A DNA stretch of 47,741 bases, from positions 19,956 to 67,696 of the forward strand of contig NZ_BBLV01000015.1 of assembly GCF_000971115.1 (NCBI RefSeq), written 5' to 3'. The stretch is from Demequina gelatinilytica. Its GTDB lineage: Bacteria; Actinomycetota; Actinomycetes; Actinomycetales; Demequinaceae. This document shows, piece by piece, positions 32,622 through 42,120 of the stretch. The notes below the pieces were generated by a model that saw only the letters and a program-made list of their open reading frames with translations, had not been told where the DNA came from and ran no database searches. Made by a program: the position numbers and the translations under genes. Each line of letters begins with the position of its first letter. Position 1 is the first letter of the stretch.

Positions 32622-33985
32622 GCGCGCGCCGCCCCTCGCGAGAGAAGGTGCCGGAGGTCGTCGAGCACGCCGAGGCTCACCAGCTGCAGGCTGCCGAGCG
32701 CATGGGTGCGCGGCTCCGCCGCCGGCGCGCACACGATCGCGCCGACCGACACGTCGGCGGGGAAGCGCAGCGCCGCGGTGCGGAGACGCTCGTGCCCCAG
32801 CGCCGAGCCCGTCACCAGCACCGCGAGCGAGGTGCCCGGATCGTCCTCCGCGACCATGCGCGTGACCGTCGCGAGGTCCATCGCGGCGTCGCTCGCCTCG
32901 ATGCCCGCGAGGTCGTCGAGCAGCGCACGAGGCGCTCCCACGCGTAGCGCCCGCACCGACCGCACCGACGCGCGCGCGAACTCGGGGACCTCGCCGCTCG
33001 CGACGGCGCGGACCTCGCGTCCGTCGCGGATCGCGCGCGTGCCGAGCGAGGCGAAGGCGCTCACCGCCATCTCGAACTCGTCCTCGTCGCGGTAGGACCC
33101 GAGGTCGACGTCGAGCACGAGCGTGAGCAGCGAGCGCCGGGTCTCCTCGAACTGGCGGACCATGAGCGTCCCGGTCTTCGCCGTCGACTTCCAATGGATG
33201 TGGCGCTGGGCGTCGCCCCGTTGGTACTCGCGCACCGCGTGGAAGGAGATGTCCTCGCTCGTCAGGATCCTCACCGCCTGGCCCTCGAGGTCGCGCACCC
33301 ACCCCAGCGACGTGCTGGGCACCTCGACGGTCCGCGGGTGGACGTAGAGAGTCTGGACCTCGTCCCACGCACGGTGCCGGCGCAGCAGCCGCAGGGGATC
33401 GGTGCGGGCCGACGACACCGGCCCGACCTCGACGATCCCCCGCCGGCGGGCGGGGACCACCACGCGGTCGGCCCACTCGACACCGCCGCGCAGGAGCGGC
33501 ACGTGCAGCTCGACGAGCGCCTCCCCGACCGGCAGCTCGACCGTCCCGGGAGCGGCGGCATGGCGGGCCTCGTTGACCACGATCACGGAGCCCGCGGTCG
33601 GCTCGCCCGCGACGACCGCGTCACGGTCGAGCGCGAACGTCACGCGGTAGCTCAGCTCACCCAGCAGGAACGGGACGGCGACCGCGAGCGCCACGAGCCC
33701 CGCGAGCCCCGCGACGAGCGCCTCCTCCCATCCGAAGGACAGCCCCATCACCAGGCCGGCGAGCGTCCAGCCCGCGACCATCCAGCCTGCGGGGGTGACG
33801 AGCCCGCGGACCGTGCGCCACGCCCCGGCGGCCACGGCTCCGACGGCATGCCCCGCGCGATCGAGCCTGAGCCGCGCCCCGACCACCCGACCACGCGGAG
33901 CGTCGGCGACCTCCGTGCGTGTCGAGTACGTCCCGGTCGCGAACGTGCGCGTCCGGGTCGCGGTGAGGTCGGGGCGATCGGTCAC
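32618..33985 (-). CDS. DUF58 domain protein (MoxR partner)
   Basis: A 455-residue protein with two helices (about 62-82 and 88-108) and a cytoplasmic DUF58 domain. The family motif is VREYQRGDAQRHIHWKSTAK followed by LMVRQFE. A vWA-like fold follows, but its MIDAS strand reads LDVDLGSYRD, not the canonical DxSxS. DUF58 proteins pair with MoxR AAA+ ATPases and transglutaminase-fold proteins in a widespread conserved trio, exactly as here. The GTG start overlaps the moxR stop (GTGA). Confidence 0.9.
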   Translation of the reverse strand: MTDRPDLTATRTRTFATGTYSTRTEVADAPRGRVVGARLRLDRAGHAVGAVAAGAWRTVRGLVTPAGWMVAGWTLAGLVMGLSFGWEEALVAGLAGLVALAVAVPFLLGELSYRVTFALDRDAVVAGEPTAGSVIVVNEARHAAAPGTVELPVGEALVELHVPLLRGGVEWADRVVVPARRRGIVEVGPVSSARTDPLRLLRRHRAWDEVQTLYVHPRTVEVPSTSLGWVRDLEGQAVRILTSEDISFHAVREYQRGDAQRHIHWKSTAKTGTLMVRQFEETRRSLLTLVLDVDLGSYRDEDEFEMAVSAFASLGTRAIRDGREVRAVASGEVPEFARASVRSVRALRVGAPRALLDDLAGIEASDAAMDLATVTRMVAEDDPGTSLAVLVTGSALGHERLRTAALRFPADVSVGAIVCAPAAEPRTHALGSLQLVSLGVLDDLRHLLSRGAARA

Positions 33986-34941
33986 ACGAGGTCCCGCTGG
34001 CTGGGCGGCGCGGTGTCGAGCAGGATCTGCCCGATCACGGCACCCTGCGTCACGCCGTCGAACTCCGCCTCGGGATCGAGGATCAGGCGGTGCGCGAGCA
34101 CCACCTCCGCGAGCGCCTTGACGTCGTCGGGTACCACGTAGTGGCGGCCGTGCGCGAGCGCCCACGTGCGGCACGCGCCCGCGAGCGCGAGCGCGCCTCG
34201 CATCGACGCCCCGAGCCGCACCTGCGTCGCGCTGCGCGTCGCCCCGACGATGCGCGCGATGTAGTCGGAGATGAGCGCATGCTGCTGGACGTCATGGGTG
34301 AGCTCCGACATGGTGGTGATGGTGTCGAGCTCGGCGATCGACGGCACCACCACGCGCGCGCGCCGCTTGGGCTCGAGGATCCGCAGCGTCGCCGCGTGGT
34401 CGGGGTAGCCGAGCGAGGTGCGCATGAGGAAGCGGTCGAGCTGCGCCTCGGGAAGCGCGTACGTGCCCGCCTGCTCGATCGGGTTCTGCGTCGCGACGAC
34501 CATGAACGGCTCACCGACCTCGCGCGTCACCCCGTCCACCGTGACCTGGCGCTCCTCCATCACCTCGAGCAGGGCCGACTGCGTCTTGGGCGAGGCACGG
34601 TTGATCTCATCCGCGAGGACCACGTTCGCGAACACCGGCCCATGGTGGAACTCGAAGCGTCCCTGGTCGTAGACCGTCACCCCCGTCACGTCGCCGGGCA
34701 GCAGGTCCGGCGTGAACTGCAGGCGTGTGCTCGTTCCCTTGACGGTCTGCGCGATGGCGCGCGCGAGCGACGTCTTGCCCGTGCCGGGCACGTCCTCGAG
34801 CAGCAGGTGCCCCTGCGCGATCATGGCGGTGAAGGCGAGCTCCACCACGTGCCGCTTGCCGACCACGGCGCGCTCGACGTTGTCGACGAGCTTGCCGAAC
34901 GTGGTCTCGAACCACTGCGTGTGCTCGGAGGTCAGGGCCAC
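33982..34941 (-). CDS. MoxR family AAA+ ATPase
   Basis: A 319-residue AAA+ ATPase. Walker A is EDVPGTGKTSLARA, Walker B is VVLADEINRASPKTQ, sensor 1 is VVATQNPIEQAGTY, and the C-terminal lid carries LGASMRGALALAGA. MoxR proteins act as chaperones that remodel or activate client complexes, usually with a vWA or DUF58 partner. AAGGAG lies 6 bases before the GTG at 34941. It follows the giant gene by 52 bases and is coupled to DUF58. Confidence 0.94.
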   Translation of the reverse strand: MALTSEHTQWFETTFGKLVDNVERAVVGKRHVVELAFTAMIAQGHLLLEDVPGTGKTSLARAIAQTVKGTSTRLQFTPDLLPGDVTGVTVYDQGRFEFHHGPVFANVVLADEINRASPKTQSALLEVMEERQVTVDGVTREVGEPFMVVATQNPIEQAGTYALPEAQLDRFLMRTSLGYPDHAATLRILEPKRRARVVVPSIAELDTITTMSELTHDVQQHALISDYIARIVGATRSATQVRLGASMRGALALAGACRTWALAHGRHYVVPDDVKALAEVVLAHRLILDPEAEFDGVTQGAVIGQILLDTAPPSQRDLV

Positions 34942-34993
34942 AGCGGACTCCTTTCGTGACGACCCGCTCGGGGCCGATGCGTGGCGCGCGCCG

Positions 34994-37900
34994 TCATGGC
35001 GTCACCGTCGGGTCGGGGGTGGGTTCGGGGGTGGTCTCGGGAGGGGCGCCGGTGCAGGTCACGGCGGCGCTGGTCCAGTCCCCGATGCCCGCGAGATCAC
35101 CCTGGAAGGCGACGGTCACGAGCGCGGTGCGCATGAGGGTTGCGTCATCGGTGACCGCGCCGTCGGCGTCGAGCATGAACACGGTCGCCGCGAAGTCTCC
35201 CGCGGTGCCACCGTACGTGGGGCGCGGCGTGGTTCCCACCGCGCACGCCGCGAACGTCACGGTCGGTCGGTAGGACGCGCCGGACTCCGGCGTGACGGGC
35301 GTGGTCTGCGTCGAGCACGTTCGCTGACCGCCGCCGAAGTCGACGCAGTAGTACGCGACCACGGACACGTCGCGGCCGGCGACCAGGACGTCCGCGAAGG
35401 TGCGCGAGGTGGTGCCGTCGGAGCCGCGGTACCAGACTTCGAGGCCCGGCGCGGGCTGCCATTGCGGCTGGCCCGTGAGCGCCGTGGTGCAGCTGGTCCC
35501 GCCACCCACGCAGGACGAGGCGACGCGGTACCCGCGCTGGAGCACGGGCGCGCCGGGATCCTGGAAGGCGGCGAACACCACGTCGACCGTCGCGGCCTCC
35601 CCGAAGGTGCGGTCGTCCGCGCGGCTCTCGGCGCACACCGTGACCGTGTTCGCGGTGTTGCCGTCGACCGCGACCGTGAGGGACGCGGTGCCTCCGCCCG
35701 CCTCGACCATGTCCACGCAGCGTCCACCGGTCATGCGGCCCACCCACGTGGTCGAGCCCGCGCCGCCCGTGGTGACGGTCGCGGTGATGGTCGCGTCCGC
35801 GTCGCCCGGCGTGTACGCGTGGGTGGCCGCGGTGATGGTGGGCCGGCCGATGCCGTTCGCGGTGAAGCTCAACGACTCGCCCGCGGCGTCGGGCTCGCCC
35901 GTCGGCGGCAGGTCGAGCCCGGTCAGCGGCTCGATGGTCACCGCGATCGGTGCGTTGGAGCCGATCGCGATCCCGTCGAGCCGCTGCTGCCCGCCGGTGA
36001 CCGCGACGGTCTGCTCGGAGTCGCCCGCCACGATCCTCACCGCGCTGGTCGAGGTGTCCGCGACGTCGAGCACGATGTCGATCCTGCCGCCGTCGCCCGA
36101 GGTGACCGCGGGCTGCCACGAGACGAGCCGCGGCTGCGCGGGGGCGGCGTACGCCCACGCCTGCACGCTCGGCCCCGAGCGTGCGCGCCCCACGGCGTTG
36201 ACCGCGAGCGCGGTGTACGTCGCCTTGGAGCCGTTGGCGAGCCCCGTGACCGGCGTGCACACGCCTTGCGGGGTGCACGTCGCGACGGTCGAGCCGTTCG
36301 ACACGATGTCGAAGCCCTGCAGCGCCGGATACGCGCCGGCCGCGGGGCCCGGGGTGACCGCGAGCGTCGCCGTGCCGTCGCCGTAGTCGCTCTGGACCAC
36401 GCGCGATGCGGAGCGGGGATACCCCTGGAGGTCGAGCGAGATGGTGCCGACGCGCTCTCCGCTGCTCACGCGGCCCTGTGCGTCGCGGACGCGGAAGACG
36501 GCGTCGCACGCACCTCCCGCGGCCTCGGGCGCCCAGCTCGCGCGCACCGCGCCGCCGGAGGTGACGGCGAACGTCACGTCGGGGCAGTCGTCGGCTCCGG
36601 TGACGTCCACGACCTCGAGCGGGGTGCCGGGCAGGGGGTTGACCTCTCCCGCGCCACCGATCACGGTGATGGTGCAGCCGTCGCCCTGGGCCTGGGAGCA
36701 TCGCTGCACCACCGATCCACCCTTGGGGAGCTCGGACGGGGCCGGCCCCACCACCAGCGACAGGACCCGGGGCTGAACCTCCGGGTGGTCCGGCAGCGAC
36801 ACCGTGACCGACTCGGCGCGTCCCGGCGCCGCGGAGTCCTCGGCCGTGATGGTCAGGCTTGCGCCGTCGCGCGTCACGCGGAACAGCTGGCCCGAGTAGG
36901 TGGCGTCGACGTCGACCGTCGACGCCGGTGCGCCGTCAGGCCACCGCACCATGTCGCCCAGGTCGAACCGTGCGGACCGCCCGGGCGAGAGCTCGAGCGA
37001 GGCGCTCACCAGGCTGGGGACGGGGTCGGTGGGCACCACCGTCACCGGCACGGGAAGGATCGTCCACGAGTCCTGACCCTCGAGCCGGACCGCGATGAGG
37101 CACGCGTCGGTGTACGGCGCGCCGCGGCCCGCCTCGTACCGGACCGTGGTGCCGCCCGCGCTCACGCAGCGGCCGGCCTCACGCGCGCCGCCCGCCGCGA
37201 TCTGGGTCGCGTCCACCTCGATCGCGGTGCCGGTGGGTGCCGCGAGCAGCGGGATGACGTCGACCGTGGTCTGCCCGTCCTCGTCGACCTGGATGCGCGC
37301 GTCCTCGCGCAGCGCGAGGCGCAGATCCTGGCCGCCGAGCACCCGGAGGAAGCCGTAGCCCGTGGTGGGCTCGCCCGAGAAGTCCTCGCCGTCGACGCGG
37401 AAGGGGATGATCCGCGTCTGGTCCGGCAGGGGGCCGGCGATGCGCGCCCCGTCGACCGTGAGGTCCTGCTCGTCGCGCCACAGCGACAGCGACAGCGTGG
37501 GCGCGTCGCCGCTCGCCCACGCGACGGTGCCGTCGAGGACATCGACGCCGTCGGGGAAGGTGTCCCGGTCCTCGAGGGAGAGCACGGTGTCCGCGACGAT
37601 CGGCACGTCCACCACGGGCTCGCGCACCGCCTTGAGGACGATGCGCCCCTGGGACAGCGAGCCCGTCGCGTTGCGCGCGGTGTAGAGGAACGCGTAGGTG
37701 CCCACGTCCTCGGGCACCTCGAACGACACCAGGCCGTCCGCCAGCGACGCCTCGAGCGCACCGGCATCCCCCAGGAGCGCCTCGAGCGACGAGTGCTCCT
37801 GCGTACCCTCGACCGCGTCGGGCCGCACGCCCACCAGCTCGAGCTCTCCACCCGTGAGGTCGATGTCGTTCGCGAGCGGCTGGACCACCACGCGCCGGCC

Positions 37901-40900
37901 CGTGCCCGCCTGCACCTGGACCAGGTCCGAGTACGTGACGGGAGCCGGGTCCGCCTCCACCGCGACCACCCCGATGCGCGCCGTCGCCGTCGCGGAGCGC
38001 CCGCGGGCGTCGACCACACGGAACTCGAACGCGTCCTGACCCGCGAAGCCCGCGACGGAGGTGTACACGAGCGACGTGCCGTCCGCGCTCACGCGCGCCG
38101 CGCCGCTGGTCGGCTGCGTGACGACGGCGTCGAGCCGGACCTCGTCGCCGTCGGGGTCGGTCCCGGTGCCGTCGAACGTGAGCCGGACCTCTTCGCCGGA
38201 CGATGCCCGCCCGGCCATGTCCTCGGGCGTGGGAGCGGCGTTGTCCAGCCCGTCCGTCACCGTCACGACCACGGTCGCGGTGTCCCGCTGCGACGGGTAG
38301 CCGAGCACGTAGGAGGCGTAGGGGATCCGATAGGTGCCGGGGGTGTCCGGGGCGAGGATGCGTACAAGAGGCCCCGCGGCGAAGGCCAGGCCGTCGCCCT
38401 CGGGCGCGGCCACCGAGCCCGGATCGAGCGCGACCACCGCGCCGGCGCCCGCCACGTCGTTCCCGAGCACCCGCACGTCCACCTGGCCGCCCGCCCGGAC
38501 GGTGATCGCATCGTCCGTCGCGAGCGGCGGGGCCGGCACCGAGCCGTCGAGCAGCATCACCGTGATCTCGCCGCGCACCGTCATCGCCGCGCGGCCCGAG
38601 CCGTCGGACACCGTGTAGGACACCACGCCGAGGACCCCCGGCTCGCCGTCGCCGGTGGTCCCCGACAGGCGCAGCGCGCCGTGACCGACGATCGAGGCCT
38701 CGACGCGCGCGCCGTCCGTGGGGTCGACGGAGGCGTCGGAGAGCAGGAGCACGCGGCCGCCCGGGTTGGTGACGGCGTCGAGCACGTCGACCGTCACGTC
38801 CTCATGCGGTCGCACGAAGGCCGTGAGGGGGACGGTCGCGAGCGCCTCGTCCTCCGGCGCGAGCACCGTGACGCGCGCGGTGCCCCGGGCCTGGAGCGCG
38901 CCGTCCACCACGGTGAGCTGCACGGTGTAGGTCCCCGGCTCCTCCGCCGCGAAGAGCACGCCCGAGGCATCGGGCGCGACCTCGACCGTCGCGGCGTCCG
39001 CGGGATCCACGCTCGCCTCCGTCACGAGCGGCGCTCCCGCGCCGCCGGTGACATGGCCCGTGAGGTCGATGAGAGTACGCACACCCTGGAGCGACGCCAC
39101 CGCGAGCGGATCGACGCTGAGGCGCGGCGAGGTCACCACGCTGACGCCGAGAGTGCGCGTCGCCGTCATCCCGCGCGAGTCCGCGACCGTGACCTCGACC
39201 TCCACGAGGCTCGAGTCGCCGCCGTGGCGCACCACCACGGTGCCGTCCGGTGCCGCGGCGACCGCGACGTCGGGGTCGGACGATGCGGCGGCGGCGAGGT
39301 ACACGGGGTCGCCGTCCGGATCCACCCAGCCCTCGAGCACGTCGACCGTCACGGTGCCGCCGGACTCGAGGCGCGGCGCCGGCCACGGTGCGAGGCATCC
39401 CTCCGTCCCGCACCACTCGGGTGCGGACTCGGACGCGGACACGGTCAGGGTGACCTCCGCCGCAGGCGAGACGCCCTCGGGTCCGGAGCCGTCGGAGACC
39501 GCGTAGGAGAAGGTCGCGGTGCCGGTCGCGCCGGGGGCGACGGTCGCGACGAGCGACTGGCCGTCGTCACCGATCGCGATGCTCGCGAAGTCCTCGGCGG
39601 GCTGGGTGAGCGATGCGGCGTCGACGGTGAGGAGGTCCCCGTTCGGATCGTGGTCGTTGAGCAGCACCGGGAGCCGGACCTGCCGGCCGGCCCGCACCCC
39701 GAGCGCATCGTCCTCGGCCACCGGCGGCCGCGGGTCGCGCACCTCGGTCGCCTGCTGCTGATCCTCCTCGGTGGTGGTCGCCGGGTCCTCGGGGTCCCAG
39801 TCCTGCGACGAGGCGACGAGCGTGCCCGACGGGACGTCCCAGACCCAGCCGCTGCGCACCTCGTTGAGCACCATGCGCGAGCCGTTCGACCGCAGCGCGG
39901 GCTCGCGCCGCTCCCCGAGGGTGCCGTCCGCGTAGTCGAGCGCGATGGTCGGCCCCGCGGAGCTCCACAGGGTCCCCGAGCCTCCGCCGGCCGGCAGCCA
40001 TGCGGCGTAGACGACGCCGTCGAGCTCGGCGGGCGCGGCCGGCGCGCCCGCCGCGGCGGAGGACCCGAAGACCCGCGTCGCAGCGCCGCCGTCGGCCTGC
40101 ACCATCACCAGCCCCGAGCCGTCCGCGATCGCGACGTCGGCGGACCCCGACGGGTGCTGGAGGCGCGCATCGGCGTCGGTGCCCGTCGCGATCGCTCCGT
40201 CGATCGACTCGCGCCACAGCTCGCCCGATCCGGGCTCGAGCAGCACCCAGTCGTCGCCGGCGAAGGACACCTGGTACGTCGCGTCCTCGGGAGCGCCGTC
40301 GACCGCGTCGATGCCGTCCACGCGTCCGTCGAGGCCGGCGCGCACCACGCCTCCGTGGGCGGGGGAGTAGGCGGCAAGGTCGCCGTCCGCCGTCACGGCG
40401 ATGGCGACGGCGCGCAGCCCGTCGCCGCTCGCGAGCGTGACCTCGCGCGGCGACAGCACCGTGTCGTCGGAGATCCGGCCGACCAGGACGTCGCCGTCGG
40501 CCGCGAGGTATGCGACGGCATCGCCCTCCGAGACGACCGCGGTGGTCCCCGCCGGCGTCTCCACCGCGCCCTCGGCAGCGGCGTCGAGGTCACGGGGCCG
40601 GCCCGCCTCGAGCGCGATCGCACGGGTGAGGCCGGACGAGAGCACCAGCAGGCGGTCGCGGTACTGGAGGATGTCGTTGGGCGCATCGACCTCCTTGACC
40701 GTGTCGACCTCCGCGAGCGCGGTGTTGACCCGCGCGTAGCGCTCCCCCGACGCCGTCTGGAGCGCCCAGACGGTCGGATCGATCGCATCGGCCTCGCGCT
40801 CGTCGAAGCCGGGCGCCAAGGCGACGCCCACGGCGGCCGCGACCAGCGCGACGCCCGTGACGATGCGCATCGTCCTGCGGCGTCGCGCGGCGGTGGCGCG

Positions 40901-40915
40901 GCCGACGTCGGTCAC
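34994..40915 (-). CDS. Giant Ig-like/FN3 repeat membrane protein (1973 residues)
   Basis: The largest gene in the window. One signal-anchor helix (about residues 16-35) is followed by strand repeats with YLAADGDVLV- and GSGELWRESIDG-type turns (about 40-390), which look like a beta-propeller. Next come roughly nine Ig/cadherin-like modules, two opening PVAEDDALGVRAG and PLATDDAITVRAG. A fibronectin III module and Cys-containing modules are near the end, then a Thr/Pro tail. No LPXTG motif or C-terminal helix is present, so it is held only by the N-terminal helix. Its GTG start overlaps the kinase stop by 4 bases. Its extracytoplasmic modules may bind the cell wall or another surface; that is inference. 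Confidence 0.85.
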   Translation of the reverse strand: MTDVGRATAARRRRTMRIVTGVALVAAAVGVALAPGFDEREADAIDPTVWALQTASGERYARVNTALAEVDTVKEVDAPNDILQYRDRLLVLSSGLTRAIALEAGRPRDLDAAAEGAVETPAGTTAVVSEGDAVAYLAADGDVLVGRISDDTVLSPREVTLASGDGLRAVAIAVTADGDLAAYSPAHGGVVRAGLDGRVDGIDAVDGAPEDATYQVSFAGDDWVLLEPGSGELWRESIDGAIATGTDADARLQHPSGSADVAIADGSGLVMVQADGGAATRVFGSSAAAGAPAAPAELDGVVYAAWLPAGGGSGTLWSSAGPTIALDYADGTLGERREPALRSNGSRMVLNEVRSGWVWDVPSGTLVASSQDWDPEDPATTTEEDQQQATEVRDPRPPVAEDDALGVRAGRQVRLPVLLNDHDPNGDLLTVDAASLTQPAEDFASIAIGDDGQSLVATVAPGATGTATFSYAVSDGSGPEGVSPAAEVTLTVSASESAPEWCGTEGCLAPWPAPRLESGGTVTVDVLEGWVDPDGDPVYLAAAASSDPDVAVAAAPDGTVVVRHGGDSSLVEVEVTVADSRGMTATRTLGVSVVTSPRLSVDPLAVASLQGVRTLIDLTGHVTGGAGAPLVTEASVDPADAATVEVAPDASGVLFAAEEPGTYTVQLTVVDGALQARGTARVTVLAPEDEALATVPLTAFVRPHEDVTVDVLDAVTNPGGRVLLLSDASVDPTDGARVEASIVGHGALRLSGTTGDGEPGVLGVVSYTVSDGSGRAAMTVRGEITVMLLDGSVPAPPLATDDAITVRAGGQVDVRVLGNDVAGAGAVVALDPGSVAAPEGDGLAFAAGPLVRILAPDTPGTYRIPYASYVLGYPSQRDTATVVVTVTDGLDNAAPTPEDMAGRASSGEEVRLTFDGTGTDPDGDEVRLDAVVTQPTSGAARVSADGTSLVYTSVAGFAGQDAFEFRVVDARGRSATATARIGVVAVEADPAPVTYSDLVQVQAGTGRRVVVQPLANDIDLTGGELELVGVRPDAVEGTQEHSSLEALLGDAGALEASLADGLVSFEVPEDVGTYAFLYTARNATGSLSQGRIVLKAVREPVVDVPIVADTVLSLEDRDTFPDGVDVLDGTVAWASGDAPTLSLSLWRDEQDLTVDGARIAGPLPDQTRIIPFRVDGEDFSGEPTTGYGFLRVLGGQDLRLALREDARIQVDEDGQTTVDVIPLLAAPTGTAIEVDATQIAAGGAREAGRCVSAGGTTVRYEAGRGAPYTDACLIAVRLEGQDSWTILPVPVTVVPTDPVPSLVSASLELSPGRSARFDLGDMVRWPDGAPASTVDVDATYSGQLFRVTRDGASLTITAEDSAAPGRAESVTVSLPDHPEVQPRVLSLVVGPAPSELPKGGSVVQRCSQAQGDGCTITVIGGAGEVNPLPGTPLEVVDVTGADDCPDVTFAVTSGGAVRASWAPEAAGGACDAVFRVRDAQGRVSSGERVGTISLDLQGYPRSASRVVQSDYGDGTATLAVTPGPAAGAYPALQGFDIVSNGSTVATCTPQGVCTPVTGLANGSKATYTALAVNAVGRARSGPSVQAWAYAAPAQPRLVSWQPAVTSGDGGRIDIVLDVADTSTSAVRIVAGDSEQTVAVTGGQQRLDGIAIGSNAPIAVTIEPLTGLDLPPTGEPDAAGESLSFTANGIGRPTITAATHAYTPGDADATITATVTTGGAGSTTWVGRMTGGRCVDMVEAGGGTASLTVAVDGNTANTVTVCAESRADDRTFGEAATVDVVFAAFQDPGAPVLQRGYRVASSCVGGGTSCTTALTGQPQWQPAPGLEVWYRGSDGTTSRTFADVLVAGRDVSVVAYYCVDFGGGQRTCSTQTTPVTPESGASYRPTVTFAACAVGTTPRPTYGGTAGDFAATVFMLDADGAVTDDATLMRTALVTVAFQGDLAGIGDWTSAAVTCTGAPPETTPEPTPDPTVTP

Positions 40916-41994
40916 CCGCCGCCCGCCAGCGTCATCACGAGCACGGTGGTGACGGTCGCGGCGGCGGCCGCACCCACCACCCAGGCGACCAGGGTGCGCG
41001 GCGTCGCGTGCGGCTGGCGCGTGAGCGTGCCGGTCGCCTGCACGGGGCGTCGACGCTGCGCGATCGGCACGTGGGAGCGCTTGGGGCCGCGCGGGCCGTC
41101 GTCGACCGTCACCCGGGAGGCGTGGGCCCACGCCTCCGTGGGGACCTCGAGCGGCGTCACCGGGAGGTCGAGCTCGCGCTGGACCGCCTGGAGCGCCTGC
41201 CCGAACGCGAGCGCGCTGCGGTAACGGTCGCCCGGGTCCTTGCGCATGCCGCCGGCCAGGGCCGCATCGAGCGAGGCGGGGACGTCGTCCCGACCGACGT
41301 CGCGGTAGCGGGCCTTCACGATGCGCGCCTTGAGGTCCTCCTGGGACAGGCGCCGGTCCGCCTCGTCGAACGGGCTGTGCTGGGCGAGCAGCGTGTAGAC
41401 GGTGGCCGCGAGCGACCACACGTCGGAGGCGACGGTGCCCGAGCTCATGCGGTCCACCACCTCGGGCGCGCTCCACGGCGGGCTCATCGCGACATCGTCC
41501 GCATCGCCGGCCATCACCGCCGTCGCGACGCCGAAGTCGGACAGCACGGGATGCCCGAACTGCGTCACCAGGATGTTCGAAGGCTTGATGTCGCGGTGCA
41601 GCATGCCGATGCGGTGGGCCGCCTCGACCGCGGACGCGATCTGGATCCCCACCGCGAGGACGTCGGGGACCGGGATCCGCTCGGCGCGGTAGCGGTTGGC
41701 GAGCGAGCCCGGGCAGTACTCGACCACCATGTAGGGCCGTCCGTCCGCGGACACCGAGGCCTCGTGCAGCGTGAGGATCGACGGATGCGCGCTCAGCGCC
41801 GCCATCACGTCCGCCTCGACCCCCAGCGCCCGCACCGCGGTGTCGCGGATCCGCGCGTGGAGCACCTTGACCGCCACCTGCCGGCGCGGCATGTCCTGCT
41901 GGTACAGGAACACATCCGCGAAACCGCCCTGGCCGAGCGGGCGCACATGCGAGTAGCCGGGGAGCACCGGCGGCTGGAGGGGCGGACGCGTCAT
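40912..41994 (-). CDS. Membrane-anchored Ser/Thr protein kinase
   Basis: A 360-residue Hanks-type kinase. P-loop LGQGGFADVFL, catalytic Lys43 (VAVKVL), helix C Glu60, catalytic loop MLHRDIKPSN (Asp135), DFG at 153-155 and APE at 176-178 are all intact. A basic juxtamembrane stretch follows, then one C-terminal helix (about 336-356). It has essentially no external domain, so any extracellular input must come from a partner, plausibly the giant protein encoded next. The ATG overlaps the stop of a short upstream reading frame. Confidence 0.95.
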   Translation of the reverse strand: MTRPPLQPPVLPGYSHVRPLGQGGFADVFLYQQDMPRRQVAVKVLHARIRDTAVRALGVEADVMAALSAHPSILTLHEASVSADGRPYMVVEYCPGSLANRYRAERIPVPDVLAVGIQIASAVEAAHRIGMLHRDIKPSNILVTQFGHPVLSDFGVATAVMAGDADDVAMSPPWSAPEVVDRMSSGTVASDVWSLAATVYTLLAQHSPFDEADRRLSQEDLKARIVKARYRDVGRDDVPASLDAALAGGMRKDPGDRYRSALAFGQALQAVQRELDLPVTPLEVPTEAWAHASRVTVDDGPRGPKRSHVPIAQRRRPVQATGTLTRQPHATPRTLVAWVVGAAAAATVTTVLVMTLAGGG

Positions 41995-42044
41995 GACCCT
42001 CCGGACCCGGCGCGCGGGCGACGACGAGGGTGCGACGGGTTCAT
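41991..42044 (-). CDS. Putative 17-residue leader peptide upstream of the kinase operon
   Basis: A 17-codon reading frame encodes MNPSHPRRRPRAGSGGS. Its ATG lies 6 bases after a TACCCT -10 box (complement of 42051-42056), the leaderless spacing. Its TGA overlaps the kinase start codon (ATGA). If translated, ribosomes would hand over directly to the kinase. The Arg/Pro-rich sequence is the kind that slows ribosomes. No conservation test was possible. Confidence 0.4.
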   Translation of the reverse strand: MNPSHPRRRPRAGSGGS

Positions 42045-42050
42045 GACGCC

Positions 42051-42056
42051 AGGGTA
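42051..42056 (-). promoter_or_regulatory. -10 box of the kinase operon
   Basis: Read on the minus strand, TACCCT lies 6 bases before the leader ATG at 42044. No convincing -35 hexamer is seen at the usual distance. Confidence 0.4.
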
Positions 42057-42120
42057 GCGGCGCAAGGCTCGCATACCGCCCAGCACCTCGCCGCGCGGTC
42101 GCCTCGGCGAGGCGGGCGGC

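Noticed and set aside
34994..35060. LPXTG or C-terminal membrane anchor on the giant protein
   Set aside because: The C-terminus ends in a Thr/Pro-rich tail without LPXTG, hydrophobic helix or basic residues.
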